64,000 bases of DNA. Origin: Lepas anatifera (taxonomy: Eukaryota; Arthropoda; Thecostraca; Lepadidae). A program made the translations under genes and the position numbers. Below, piece by piece: positions 11,287 through 23,813 of this stretch (within the stretch, counting starts at the first letter, position 1; each line of letters starts with the position of its first letter). The stretch spans positions 124,001 to 188,000 of the forward strand of contig JAOTON010001677.1 of NCBI GenBank assembly GCA_034440635.1. The letters are read 5' to 3'. Under the pieces are notes generated by a model that ran no database searches, was not told the origin of the DNA, and worked only from the letters and a program-made list of their open reading frames with translations.

Positions 11287-13305
11287 CAGTATTGTTTTTT
11301 TTCCAAAACAGTACTGTGCTGAAAGCAACTAAGAGTCTGGGATCCACAGATGGTCCGTCAGTGTGCGAAATGCTGCCAGGAGCTCTCATGAATATCCAAA
11401 CAAAAATTTACAGGCAACTTTTGAATATATAAATTGAATCCTAATTCATTCCATTTACAGACAAAACAGTTACTTGCAGTTAGTTCAAAGTTCCACAGTT
11501 AGTGTGAACAATTGGCATTATTATTCTAAAGAAAATTATTTGCCTATTCCGCAAGAGACTCTAACTGCATCCCTACTTTTTTGGGAAATTCTCGCTTGTT
11601 AGATGTATTTGACACGCACGTATTGCAGAAGCTAAATACAAGAAATGAAGCTCAAAGTTTGTAGAAATTAGCGTCTACCCAACTCAGTAAAACAGGCACT
11701 TACAGCTTCTTTTCTCCGCTGCATGGAAATCTGCTAAGTTTTCGTAATTTTCGTTGCTTCACGAAGTAAAGCAATGTCAAGCGAAGAAGATTAATGTTAA
11801 AGCCTGCGCTAAAACTGTTACAAAATGCTTATCAATAGACTTTTCATCCAGTCCTAGTTTTCCACTTTGAACAAAAATTACACCAGTGTTCTTTTATTCT
11901 GGTGCCATCACCTGACATTGAAATCGAGATCATGTCCGAAGACATCAATGTCAAGCACTACATGTTTGTCAAGCACAAAAACACCTGCGGAATTACCTCA
12001 GGGACATCCGGTTTATTTCAGCACGGCCATTGCTTCGTTGCTCCGACACCGGGCGAGCCCCTAAATTGGCCTCTTCTGTCGTCCCATCACATAATCTGAT
12101 TCACGCCGGGCGGGTTTGCAAGCTCGCCGGAGTGTGCTGTGGCATCGTGATAGCTGCTGCTCGGCTGCAGCCGCCACAGACGACAGCAGATAGCAGCACA
12201 CTGGCTGTAAATATGCACCCGTGCACTGGCAAGTGTGCGACCTTCTCATCGCTAGTTGTGAGAATATCAAGGCCGTGTTCAGGCTCTCTGCCCCACATCA
12301 CGTGCCGCTGCGGTGGACGTGTCCGCCAGGTCGACGCTCGACTTTGAACATCTCACCGCCGAGTATCGCCCCCCCCATTATCCTGTCAAGGTTTATGAGC
12401 GACACCGACAGCTCTTTCTTAGCGGCGTGATGGTGCAGGTTGCTCGCCGATTCGAACGCCGAGCGTAACAGAACGAACGATACCTAATTACGAATGAAAG
12501 TGACAGCTAAAACTTCTGACCTGAACCTGTCGCGGTAAAAAAACATCTGAAGAGATGTTGTAAAAAAAGAGACTGAGGTACATTCAGAACTATCAGAAGC
12601 GAGATTATTGTGCATGACCTCTAAATACTATTACACGAATCCTAAACGTGCGGTCAACATATTGTTTTGTGTTGAGTGTTATTCATGAATGATTAAATTT
12701 AATAATGACACCTTATGTACAGGGAGGTTATCCAACGGAAAAAAGAGTTGAACACATTTATGTAACACCAAAAATATAGAACAAGTTTCTGCTGCACTTT
12801 TCCTAAATGAGTACCATCTTTTTGGTGACGAGTAGAAGCATTACCTCACGTACCATCGAAAGCTCGAGTTAATTGGGACTTTCATAATTTTTGTGATACC
12901 CTCTACAAGAATACGCTATTGCCTAACAATCTAACATATACAATGTCAGCCACAATACAAAATATTATCAAACTCACAATGGGCTCATGCAGCCGAAAAG
13001 CTAGAATTGTATGCTTTTGAACTGCAAAGACGATTACGCAACACTAAAGGTACCAAAACTAAACAGGTTTCATGCGCATTACGCATGTATAGTCACACTT
13101 TTCCTTCCCCATATAACCTGCAATATCGGATGCCGTCTCCAATACCAAGGATAATGATGCATCTACTTATTTGGATAGGCATTACACAAGCGTATGATTT
13201 TTGTCGTCATTCCTACCTTTTCCTTCAACTCGAGAATTTAGCTGCCAATATTTTGGTTTAGATTCCACGGTATAACAGGGAATGATAATACGTTTTTTAG
13301 ATTTC
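11287..13305. other. Unassigned DNA
   Basis: AT-rich except for a CpG-containing patch at 12000-12430. No gene, repeat unit or terminus pair was recognised. ORFs of 60-105 codons overlap on both strands and look like chance. Confidence 0.4.
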
Positions 13306-13470
13306 ATGACGAACCAACTTCCAAGGCTATACGGCGTCGCCTTCTCTCACCTTGTTGGCAGGGCATTGGGGGATGAGAACAACTAAATCAGAGGTCCCGC
13401 CGGGGACTTCAACGCGGGACCACTGGCTTAGAAGACAGAGGCCCTATTCACTAAGCCACCCATGCCGCAG
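13306..13470 (-). mobile_element. tRNA-derived SINE
   Basis: Read on the minus strand from about 13468, the head GGGTGGCTTAGTGAATAGGG is tRNA-like. A box-B-like GCGTTGAAGTCCCCGGC follows about 40 nt later. The body ends in the domain complementary to GGCTATACGGCGTCGCC (13325-13341) and a short tail. The same 3' domain and flank (GACGAACCAACTTCC against GACGACCCATTAACTACC) occur in the SINE broken by the hAT element, so the two belong to one family or share a 3' module. Confidence 0.7.
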
Positions 13471-13777
13471 TCTAACAGGGGAATTCCAGTTTTAGGCCCG
13501 TACATAATCATAATCTTTCGTAAAAGCTATTCCTTACCAATTACTACTATCTGCAGTTTAATGAAAATAAAATTTGAGAAGCTTGAATAAAAGTGAGAGG
13601 AGCGCCAAATCGCTAATAGGAAAAAATCACTGACTACTTTACGAAAAACATTTGATCACTTCTCATTATTATATGAAGCATTTGAGACAGATGTCCGTTA
13701 CCGGGACGGACTGACCCCACTAACCCAGTCATTCCTTCAGCTGGACCACCGGACGACCATCAACCTGACACGAAGGC

Positions 13778-14223
13778 CACCCCCGTGGCGTAGCTGGCAA
13801 AGGCGCCACGCGTGGGTGTGGAAGGCCCCTGGATCAAGGCTGACCTATGGCAGCCTTTTCCGCGGCCGCCTCCTACCCAGGAGATAGCGGTACACTGGGG
13901 AGTGCGCGCTGCAGCAGTGGAATCAACGCCGTGCCAGCCAGCGTCCCTGTTTGTGGGTGCACGGGCCTGATCGGCCTTTAAAGTGATCCACCGGTCTGGT
14001 CTCCCGCCCGCGGCCCTCATGTGAGGGCTCGGCCTATGCCGGGCGCTGCGGCTTGGGGAGACTGGAGCAGCCTATGGCCCGCCGAGTGCGGTGCCGCTGT
14101 CCCGTAAGGGTGCCGGCAAATGGAAACTTCCGCTCTGTACATAGTGTGAGTGCGTTGTATGAATGATACTAGCTACTAACACAAAAATGCTCCCGGGAAA
14201 GGGAGCGCAAAAATATTTAAAAA
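13778..14223 (+). mobile_element. SINE-like insertion with a perfect 16-bp TSD
   Basis: The sequence AACCTGACACGAAGGC occurs at 13762-13777 and again at 14224-14239, exactly flanking this 446-bp GC-rich segment. The segment begins with CACCCCCGTGGCGTAGCTGG, a tRNA-like box A region, with GGATCAAGGC as a possible box B. It ends in an A-rich tail, AAAAATATTTAAAAA, just before the second duplication. A tRNA-like head, A-rich tail and TSD together indicate retroposition by target-primed reverse transcription. It is long for a SINE, and the GC-rich body was not matched to a known family. Confidence 0.85.
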
Positions 14224-14239
14224 AACCTGACACGAAGGC

Positions 14240-15568
14240 TCAGCTCCCGATAATTAAAACTGTTACAGGTACAGTGTACTTGAAAACACGCTAAATGGCT
14301 CAAACTTTCAAGAACAGGCCTGGCAGTAGTATAAAGTAAGAACATTGTCTTATATGAAAATGAATCAAGCTGGAAACAAAATGGTGTATGCAACTCACAT
14401 ATAAAAGACAGTGAGTATTAGCAACAATATTTCAAGAAGAGAGTGTAGCAGTGAAATATTCGTTAACTTAGCAGCTATGGGTTTTGATCCCTCGTATCAC
14501 CAAACATAGCGATGAGCTGCACTTAGAGTGACATTTTATTTTCTGTGTATCTTTTGACCTGTGTGAAGTCATCTAGATTATCATGGTTATCTGGAGTAGT
14601 TTAAGATCAAGAACGGCCATAGCTTTCTTAACATTTTGCATGTGGCTCACCGTTACGGTCGGTATTGTTAAAACACATTCCATTGTATGAAGCATGCTAC
14701 GCTTGCACCTCAAAATTAAAGCAATACCTAAACTCGGAATGGAATGTATTTATTGGCTGTTTTGATTGACATCTCTCATATCAAATCAACCCGACAATAG
14801 TGGCATTCAGCGCAAAAATGACACCTGTTGCTATTGAATATCAGAAGTCCTAGTTTTAGCGCTGAATCTTTAATAAGTGCAGAAAGAACACTAATTGTAT
14901 TAATTTTTGCGTCACGAAATTGTGAGGGAAGCTCATACGCAGATGAAGATCCTTCGGCTTGGTTATCGCATGCGCATGAGTACATGCACATATTTTTCCT
15001 CCACAAGTTAGGAGTTTATTTGGCATTCAGACCACCCACGGGCGGGTCTCGGGCCTGGACCGGGGCCTGATCTGCATCAGGGCTCCATTTACTGCTCGGC
15101 TGTCCGCCCTCTGCACGGGTGCAAGGGCCAGCACTTCCAGCAACTATTACCAGTCTTAATTCCCACCCTGCGCTCCATAACTCACCGGCATCGGATTCAA
15201 AATCTCACTCCATTGATTTCTCCCATGGTCAAGGTGGTGTTTCCGATAACAAACCTCCATGTAACAAGGTAGAAACAAGGAGGGAATTCATTGGCATCTT
15301 ATTTTAAATATCACTCCATTGATTTAAGCTTAATCCCCCCCCAGGACAAAGTGGAGTTTTAAAGAATAGGAGTGACCAGCTCCAGTTAATTCTGTCTATC
15401 CAGAGATCTCATCGTCAGGTATGGGTCGACTGGATCTGTACTGAATTCAAGCATGGTTATTCAAAGGGTTCGATGAGCCTAGTTTCGCCAACGCATCTTG
15501 TCATAGCGTGAGGCAAATATATTATGCGGGCACAATTTGTCAGACGCTGTCTACTGTTCATCGTGAAT
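14240..15568. other. Unassigned DNA
   Basis: No gene recognised. Near 14674 and 14736 there is a small inverted pair of CATTCCATT, and small ORFs at 14776-15070 overlap on both strands. Nothing else stood out. Confidence 0.4.
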
Positions 15569-15572
15569 TTAA

Positions 15573-16257
15573 CCCTATTTTGGCCAGGGGGATTCTGCCC
15601 ACACCTCATGTTTTTTCCAGAATGTCTCAAAAACCGTTGACGATATGGCTTTGAAATCTTTTGACTTTCCCTTTAACTAAATTAACCAATTTCACAGAAA
15701 CTTTTTAAATGATGTCTTTACCATGGGGACCTGTAGCTTAAGGAGGATCTATTATCAAATCGGGTATTATCGTGTACAGTGCGTTCTTCGGACAAAAAAA
15801 GTCGTCCGTAGCAATATTGAGAGCAGGTACATACATACAATGGTCAAATATTATGAATAGGATTGCAGGCGCTCATTTACATTTTCACTTAATTTTTGAC
15901 AGAGGTCGTTCCAGCAACTCAAAATGGGGGTTTCAAATAAATGGATGGTACGCTTATAAAGTGAATTGACTAATTACTTGACAGAGAGGAGGAGCAAAAG
16001 TGGTCATACCATGCTCCCAGTCTTATATTAAATGATAATTAGATGCCATAGGCGTGCTCTGGAATTATAATTAAAGGAGTTTCCCCGCATGCTCAAGTGT
16101 ATCTCAGTCTACTAAGTGCAATGAATGGGACAAGCATCGAAGGTCAAGTAGAGAAAACTCATCCATAGACGGATTAAGGGGACAAGATCAATAAAAAACC
16201 CCCAGGTTTGGTATTCCTGACAGGAATGAGGTAGACAGGTGCCTGACAGGACTAGGG
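15573..16257 (+). mobile_element. TTAA-flanked non-autonomous DNA transposon, family P1 (copy 2)
   Basis: TTAA (15569-15572) is followed by CCCTATTTTGGCCAGGGGG. The right end, inverted, is TTAA (16258-16261) followed by CCCTAGTCCTGTCAGG. The interior tracks the element at 46450-47682: CCAGCAACTCAAAATGGGG lies about 330 bp inside the left end in both. At 685 bp it has no transposase frame. Confidence 0.75.
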
Positions 16258-16261
16258 TTAA

Positions 16262-16995
16262 GCATTCATGGGCAGAAGCAATGGACATTTTAGTTTCAAG
16301 AGCTATGTTCCAATGATGTGGCTATCGTGGCCATTGGAGTTTGCAAACCATTCCTCGTCAATGCTAGGAAACTGCACGTGAAACGCGTAAGTGAAACAAG
16401 TGACCAAATTACGGTAGAATTATTACAATACTCTAACCAGACTGCATTCGAGACAGATTCCGTATTCAAAGTGTGCTGTGATTAGATTTGCTACCTTCAC
16501 ATGTCTCTTGTTTACTTTGAATTCCATTTGAGTTGTGTTTTTAATTCTATTTAACATATTGGAGCCCTTGGTGAAGCCATAAAAGTGAAACGTTCGGCTA
16601 ATTAGTGATCAAATATTTAAAGTAATTTAAAAATGTTTAAGGTAATTTGACCCACACTTGCGCGTTTTTAAATCTGTTCTAACCTAAACTCGATCTGAAT
16701 GTGGATTGAGTCAATCATTTGGGTGAGCCTTTATAAAGTTTTTGTTGTGAGTCAAGAGGCACTAACCGCCCAATTTCTCATTCGGATCTTACCAAACTGC
16801 AACACAGCACAGGGATGCCAACACACGGCAAAATGGACGCAACGGGAATAATTTAGTACAACTCCTTCTATATTGAATGCACCAATTAATGTTTTGCGGT
16901 CTAAATTAGATATAAGTATGTCCTCGTGATTACCAGATTGTATCTAAAAAAGGTTTACGATTACATAAACTTGATGAGTGTCAATAACCGGGAAA
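16262..16995. other. Unassigned DNA
   Basis: AT-rich, without recognisable repeats or coding sequence. The last bases before 17000 lead into the SINE tail that precedes the hAT element. Confidence 0.4.
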
Positions 16996-16999
16996 GACA

Positions 17000-17070
17000 G
17001 CGGGTTATATTTTCAAAGGTCCATTTTAACAATAAAAATAATGTTTGTTAGGCTTTGACGACCCATTAAC
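17000..17070 (-). mobile_element. 3' tail of the SINE interrupted by the hAT element
   Basis: GACGACCCATTAAC at 17057-17070 joins logically to ACTACCATGG at 25878 once the hAT element and one TSD copy are removed. The joined order matches the uninterrupted SINE at 13306-13345. The A/T-rich stretch at 17020-17045 is its tail. The outer limit is approximate. Confidence 0.6.
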
Positions 17071-17632
17071 CATTGGCGGATCCAAGGGGGGCCAAAGGGG
17101 CCATGGCCCCCCAAAGCCTAAAATCATGTCTTTTGGCCCCCCAAAAGGTTAGCAGTCTAAAATTTCGGGTCTGGCCGCCATTCTTCCGAATTATAGGTGA
17201 TTCATCTTTCAGAACCAGCATCTCTAACTGGCCAATTTTCATCTCTTAATCGTTCATTGAGAGCGATGAAGTGACCGCCAAGGTAATATGGCAAAGTATG
17301 CGTTATTTGGCTTAAAGGCCCTTCAAATAGCCAAGGAGCTTGGAATGGCCGAAAAGCGCTTTTGCACTCTAAACCGCACTTTGGCGTATTTTGCCGCGTG
17401 GACCTTAGTGTTTTGGCCAGAGAAACTGGCAACCAAGACTCTGGCAACCGGTGGAGACCGGCGCGGGAATGAACGGCGGATTAAAAGCACGTTTGCTTGC
17501 GCGGCACTCATTTATTATTTGTGTTGTTTATGGTTATTGTGTTTTTATTTTTCGTGTGTGTTTTAACCGTTTTTGCGTCTGCTCACTACGTAAGAGGGTT
17601 TGTTGCGGGTGTGAAGCCGGAAACATCAACAA

Positions 17633-17691
17633 ATGAAGAGAAAGCAGGCAAACATCTTTCAATTCTTTAAAAAATCGAAGGTCTCCGTCAG
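17633..17691 (+). CDS. hAT transposase exon 1
   Basis: The ATG at 17633 opens 19 codons of a Lys- and Phe-rich start (MKRKQANIFQFFKK and onward), the usual beginning of this transposase group. The exon ends CAG followed by GTAAAT at 17692, a good donor, in phase 2. It is too short to show as an ORF; the start was chosen by similarity in style to the family. Confidence 0.7.
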
Positions 17692-18756
17692 GTAAATCTT
17701 GTTTTCTGTGTTTTAACTTTTACCTGGTGTATGAATGGGTATTATGGTAGTAGGCAGATCACATCTCACGGTTCAAAAGGATCACATCAGAATGTCCAAA
17801 GTTCAAAGGGTCTAATGTTCATAAATACCGTATGAATGTGCCTCATGCCAGATTTCAATTCATGTCTGCAAAGCATGGCAACAGGGCAGACCAGTCTCAC
17901 CAGCTATATGGAATAAGTGCACCATATGCTGCCTGTAAAATTTGCATCAAACCAGGTTGAGGTAGAAACACACTGGCACCGTAGTATGCATAGCATGGCA
18001 CCTTTGGCGAGATCTTGTAGGTACAAGTGTCTGAAAAGACTGAGACTGGTGCAAATTTTGGAGAAAACAAAATGGTCTCTTGTTTGAACAAGGGACTGGC
18101 GAGAGAGCCAATAGGTACTAAAACCAAGTAGAATATGCAGAAGAGAGAAATTAAAATGAAAAAAACAAATATAATACTGTCCTCTGTTTTTAGGTAGGGT
18201 TCAGAGCATTTTCTCCCTGGTTTGGTTCAAATTTTGGGTGGCTAATGGTGTGATCATTCTACCATCCTATAGAAGGGAGGTCTTCAAGAGAGGTATAGGG
18301 CGAGCAATACCGAAAGAGAGGTCTAGAGCAAGCAATACCAGATAAATTTGTTGATTGTATTCAGCTTGTGCTTGCCATCATGCCTGAATGTATTGAAATG
18401 AAGTTCAATATCTACTTGTCAGTCTTCTGGGAGACACAATTCCAGTTTAGGTTGCAGTGTAAAAGTATGTGCTATTTTCTATTTAGAACTGGCACATGTC
18501 TTTTGCTACCAGGCTCCTTACTTTTCCTTCCTGTCATTTCCGTTTGACTGTACTTGTGAGGTAAGGAAGCCAATCAGATAGAATTCATGTAAGAACACAG
18601 CAGGTTTCAATAAGATCTCGTTGGGGCAGACTTGGTACTGGTTTTAGTTTGGGGCAGTTTTTTTCTGTCTTGAGGGCAGGCAAAGAATGTTTGCTGCTGA
18701 GTCTGACAGTTTGGGCAGGGCTGACACACTATTAAGTAAAAATGCAATATGATGGG

Positions 18757-18908
18757 CAGTGGTGAATCCAAGAGGGCTAGGAGGGCTCAAGCCCCCTCAA
18801 CATGTCTGAGTACCTATATTAAATGCATAGCTGGAGGCTGTGCGAGGTAGTGGCAAGGGAGGCCCGAGCCCCCCACCCCCCCAAAATGCACTCCTGGAAC
18901 TGCCACTG
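18757..18908. mobile_element. hAT-type MITE nested in the hAT element (152 bp)
   Basis: The ends are CAGTGGTGAATCCAAGAG and, read inward from the right, CAGTGGCAGTTCCAGGAG. Flanks ATGATGGG (18749-18756) and ATGATAGA (18909-18916) agree at six of eight bases. The centre has facing runs of GAGGGCT and AGCCCCC. It is non-coding. Confidence 0.65.
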
Positions 18909-20128
18909 ATGATAGATGATAGGAAAACAGGTAAAAATGGGTGACAAATTTCAGCTCCACTGAAAAGAAGTCTGCTCCAGCTACCAAATTTCTGCCCCAA
19001 TTAGGGCAGGATTTGAGCTGCCCTAAATATCTCACCCAGTCTCTTGTGACATTCTGCAGACTGGTCATTTTGTATAGCAGGTGCAACTTGTTTGGTCGGT
19101 TTTTCAATTATTATTTTGTTCAAGTTGAATGTGATTAATCTATAGTGTCTCAAAACTGGTTTTTTGCTAAGGTGCTGAGTAAAAATACAGTTTTGAAAAT
19201 GTAGTGAGTGAGGGAGAGGAAAATTAAAAAGTTCAGTTGGGCGAAAGTCGATATCACTTGGTTTTATCGGTCAGCAATTCATTTCAGATAAAAGACCCCA
19301 ACGAGTTCTTGGAAATATGCCCCGGGAATTTTTAGATGGATGACCCAAGGTTAGGTACAGGTTATGACCCTTTCTTTGGAAATAGATGGAGAGAACACAA
19401 ATTTGATGAAATATAGTTTTGCAATCTTTGGCATGTGACCTCTAATAGGTCATCTGGGGCTTTTCAGCTGTTCTTCAGACTTAGGCCAATGACTTGCTAG
19501 AAAATGATGATGTAGCCTGGATTTTTAATCTCGTACGAATTTCCATTGCCAGTTAATTAATATGCATATTTAACATGTTAAGTCAGATGATGACCGTGAG
19601 CTGACCTGAGGTCATGCCATTTTTGCATTTTGATATATCAGGGTCATGCTGTACATAATTATGTAATGAGAGAGATCATATGGTGCTTAAAGTTTAAAGA
19701 TCGTGTGGCGTTTAAAGAGTCCAACCCAATCAATCGCGACCCAGGTAACCTCAGATCCACCGCCGCTGTGGCCGCTGTGAGGGGGGGGCTTTTGAGAACA
19801 ACTCTGTTTTACACTCCGGTTTTATCGGCCTTCTTTTAGCGCAACAAGCTTGCCTTACATGCATTTCGAAATGGTTTCCGCACTCCGTGACCTGATCTAA
19901 CCCCAATTTTCTGATCACAAGTTCTCGAATTGATCACCCTATATGTGTGCAAAGCGGCGAACTTTTGACTTCAATCGGTGCGGAATCATTCTCGAAAAAA
20001 ACGAGGAGGTTCGATGTGACCCCCTTAAGTTGGTGAGTTGGGAGCTGGTGAAGACGTAAGGAGCAGGGGCTGAAAGCTATTAAAGCTCAAACACATCGGA
20101 AGAATTTAATGAGGGGATTTAATGAGTG

Positions 20129-20310
20129 ACAAGTATTAACTCTCCCCCAGTGGAGAGGCGGTTGGCGCCCCCCTCTTTCCCTAAGGTTTTGCCGGCGACA
20201 CGGCAAAACGGCGGCGCGAAGTGCTACCGTACTTGGCACAGCTTATCCTCAATCAATTGTACAACTTTTCTGAAAATTCCAGGGGATTCACGAGGATACA
20301 TTGAGCTCCA
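20129..20310 (+). mobile_element. Fragment resembling a TTAA-element left end
   Basis: TTAACTCTCCCCCAGTGG followed by CCCTAAGGTTTTGCCGG resembles the left part of the element at 48029 (CCCCCCTAAGGTTTTTCCGG). No matching right terminus was found before exon 2 of the transposase. Confidence 0.35.
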
Positions 20311-20568
20311 AAAATTGATTACTTCATGAAAAGAGTCTGTCCCTTTTATTGAGTCGAATTAGTGTATCTGGTGAGGTATTGAAACAAATGATGGTGCTTG
20401 ATTTTTAACACATCGATAATGATTGATAAATGAATAAATCTAAGGATGTTTTGCGTACGATGACATTTCTACATCGTTTCCGGGTCAATATAACCCACAA
20501 TTATTCAAAGCATGCAGATAGTTGAATTTTCGTCAAGTGGAGTAACTCCAATCTGAAAATTTCTTCAG

Positions 20569-20732
20569 GAGTCCTGTTTCCGAGCAAAATCTCGATGATC
20601 CTGCTCCTGCAACTCCACTGGGCGACAACCACTTGGTCACCGCACCCACTGATCCTGTTCCAGCTACTCCAGGTGGCAGCTTGGATGTACCATCTGCAGG
20701 AACCTCCTCTTCGGCATGGGCATGCATCAGAG
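20569..20732 (+). CDS. hAT transposase exon 2
   Basis: The acceptor TTTCTTCAG ends at 20568 and the donor GTATGT begins at 20733. In the phase set by exon 1 there are 54 open codons rich in Pro, Ala, Asp and Ser. No conserved domain is seen; it is a linker between the basic N-terminus and the zinc finger exon. The fit of phase on both sides is the main support. Confidence 0.65.
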
Positions 20733-21054
20733 GTATGTCAATCAATAGACTGTACCGGTTGTAGGAGCGTGATTCTTAATGAATGCAACCCAAACGTTAC
20801 TTATAACGGAAGACACGTGGGCTCAACGGCAGCGATTAACGCAGATAACAAGAAATGTTTGAAGGGCCTGATTGTAGCCGCTTGCTTTTATGTAGGGATC
20901 TTGTTATAATTTGTGTTATTGTTATGGATATACCATGGGCGTGGGAACCGGACAGCCACTGCCACCCCCCCCAACTTTACTTTTCTGCATTGAGCCCCCT
21001 GGATCAGAATGGCTACAACCTTAATATGAAACGTAAAACAAACGGGGGGCTTGC

Positions 21055-21330
21055 GGCTTGTCTGTGTAACGTGTTGAGCGTTTCTGAGGGACCTCTTGAG
21101 CGCGTTTGGGGGCATACGGAGCTTGTTTGGCCCCTCGAGCTGGTTTGCGAGCCCCCTAGCTGGGCTGCCACCCTGAGCAACTGGTGTGAGGCCATTTGAG
21201 CATGTTCAGAAGCCTCTTGAACTAGTCGGGGGCCACCTAAATTGGCCTGGGGCCCCTGAGCTGATCTCGAAAACTCCCAGCTTCTCTGGGACCTCTGAGA
21301 TATTCTAGGGGCTCTGAACTAGTCCAGAAC
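21055..21330 (+). repeat. Degenerate GC-rich minisatellite in a transposase intron
   Basis: About ten imperfect units of about 20-30 bp, each with a GAGCTGGTTT-like or GAACTAGTC-like core followed by GGGGCC. They are diverged but in register. They lie between exons 2 and 3. Confidence 0.6.
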
Positions 21331-21415
21331 ACTTGAAGCCACAAGTGGAATCCGCAAGCAGAAGCCGACAAGTGGTCGGTAAATTCTTGTGATTTTATTA
21401 TTCCTTTCCTTGCAG

Positions 21416-23813
21416 ACCTCTCCCCTCCTACTGCTCCTTCGGCTGTGATTCAGCGTACGGCTCCGATCCAGCCTACATCTTCTACGGCTCCAACCCTGCC
21501 TAGGGCTCCTACGGCTCCGATCAAGCCTACGGCTCCAACCCTGCCTACGGCTCCTACGGCTCCGATCAAGCCTACGTTTCCAGTCCTCCCTACGACTCCG
21601 ATCAAGCCTGCGGCTCCAATCCTGCCTACGGCTCCGATCCAGCCTACGTCTTCTACGACTCCGATCCAGCCTGCAGCTCCTACAGCTCCGATCCAACCCT
21701 CTCACACGGCTCTGATCCATCCCTCCGATTTCGGAAACTTCCTGTCCAAAAAGCACGACAATGATGCAGTAAGGAAAGCTCTCACGAACCGATGGGCGCC
21801 GGAAGAAAAGGGAGAGTTCCCTGTGTCACACCATATTCGCGGTGGGGAGCGGCGCAGTCGGCGTGCGAACCCCGACCACCTGAAGCGCTTCCCTTGGCTG
21901 GCCATTTCTAGGCATGAGGAGCACTGGGGGGCGTGGTGTGCTAACTGCGCGCTCATGGGTCAAACGGAGGCAGGCGGAAGGAATGCGTCTAACCAGAAGC
22001 TGGGAAATCTAGTGACTCGCCCTCTCCGGGACTTTTCCGACTTGACCGGGAACAAAGGCGCCCTCAGCGTACACCAGGAGGCAAAGTACCACCAGTCAGC
22101 AACTGCAGCCGTCTCAGACTATCTACAAAGGCTAGAGAGCAACCAAGAGGTAACAACTGTACTCTTATCCGCCAAAAAACGGGAGATCGAGCGTACGCGG
22201 GCAGGACTGGCCAGCATAGTGGATACCATCAAACTCGCTGCCATCCAAAACATACCCCTTCGCGGCCACAGAGACGACGGCCGTATCGACCCATCGGGCG
22301 AAATCCCCAGCAACAACGACGGAAATTTCCGCACGCTGCTCCGACTCCGCCTACAGAGTGGTGACTCGGCCCTACAAGAGCACCTAAGAGCTGCTCCCAG
22401 CACTGCTCTCTACACAAGCAAGACCGCCCAAAACGAGATTCTGCGTGATATGCTTGAAATCATAACGCAAAAGATCGCGAGAAAGGTCGAGGCATCCCCG
22501 CTGTGGGCACTGTTGGCGGACGAGACGACGGATAGGGCCAACAGAGAGCAGTTAACCGTCGTGGTCAGGTACTTGGATACCACAGCGGGAAAATGTGCAG
22601 TGCGCGAAGACCCTGTCGCTTTAGTGGATGTCTTCGATGAGCTGGGTGCCGTGGACGCTGGAGTAGAAGTGAAGCTCTCTGGGGAGAACCTGGGCAGGGT
22701 GATCTTGTCCGTTACCGAGCGTGTCGGCCTGAACAAAAAATACCTCATAGCCCAGTGCTATGACAGTGCTGCAGCAATGTCGAGCGTCAAGGTCGGCGTT
22801 GCTGCGCAGGTGCTAAAAGTGGCCCCGCTGGCTCACTACTACCACTGCGCGATGCATGGTCTCAACCTCGCCACCTCCAAAGTCAACACCGTGGGCGCTG
22901 TTCCGGAACGCCATGGGGACGATGGAGGCTGTCATCACCTTCGTTAGCGACGGTGCCAAACGTGGCGTTATGCTGAAGCAGGCGTAGAGGAAAACGGGCC
23001 GGCAGCGGCAGAGTCTGGTCACACTGTGCCAGACACGGTTCGTCGAGCGACACACGGCTGTGCAGCGCTTCTGCGACCAGTTCGGTGCCATTGTCGAAGC
23101 CCTGAAGATGATGAAGGAGTGGCCGGACACCAAGACCAGCTCCAAGGCTGCAATGATGCTGTCTGCCATGGGCTCCTCTGACTTCCTGGTGGGGATCGCG
23201 GTCGTCAAAACGCTGGCCGGGCTGCTCCGACCAGTGTCTCTCGCCCTTCAAGAGCAGGGTGCTGATTTAGCTCGCACCATGGAGCTGGTAGGTGCAACTG
23301 CTGACGCACTTGTGAACCTGCGGGAGGCCGAAGCATTCGTGCCACTGATGACAGAGGCCCAGACAATGGGGAAGGAGCTGGAGGTGGAGCTGAGCAAGCC
23401 CCGAACCGCATACCGTTCCACCTGCAGGGCAAATGCAGGCGAGGACCTGGATGTCACAGGCTATTACCGCATCAACGTGATGCTGCCGGCGCTGGATGCT
23501 GTCCGCACTGACATTGAGAGCCGGTTTGGTGTCCATCAGTCACCCGCTGGCAAGACCCACCACAAACAGGCCTTTGCACTCGCTCATCTCCTGCCCGCGA
23601 GAGTGACCAGCGCTTCATGGGACGATGTGCGCTCGGTCTGGGAACTCTTCCAGTCGTTGCTGCCAGACAGCTCGGATGCTCTGGCGAAGGCCGAGCTGCA
23701 GGTGTGGGGGGCGATGTGGCGTCGCGACGAGGGGACGCCGCCGTCTACGGCCGTCTCGGCCCTCGACCGATGCCCACCGATCCTCCCTCCCCATCATCCA
23801 TCGTCTGCTGCAG
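21416..23813 (+). CDS. hAT transposase exon 3 (zinc finger and catalytic region), disrupted
   Basis: The acceptor CCTTGCAG ends at 21415. The first 100 or so codons are a minisatellite-coded repeat of APTLPTAPTAPIKPT type. A TTF-type zinc finger follows (HWGAWCANCALM, then LVTRPLRDFSDLTG and HQEAKYHQSA). Next comes the catalytic domain with IPLRGHRDDG, GNFRTLLRLR, YTSKTAQNEI, LLADETTD and YHCAMHGLNL. The frame shifts near 22900 and continues in the next frame, with TAG at 22985-22987. The rest (23040-23813) covers the helical insertion with CQTRFVERHTAVQRF. The donor is CAG followed by GTTAGC at 23814. Confidence 0.85.

Noticed and set aside
21319..21756. Arg/Ser-rich minus-strand ORF
   Set aside because: Antisense shadow of the Pro/Thr minisatellite in transposase exon 3.
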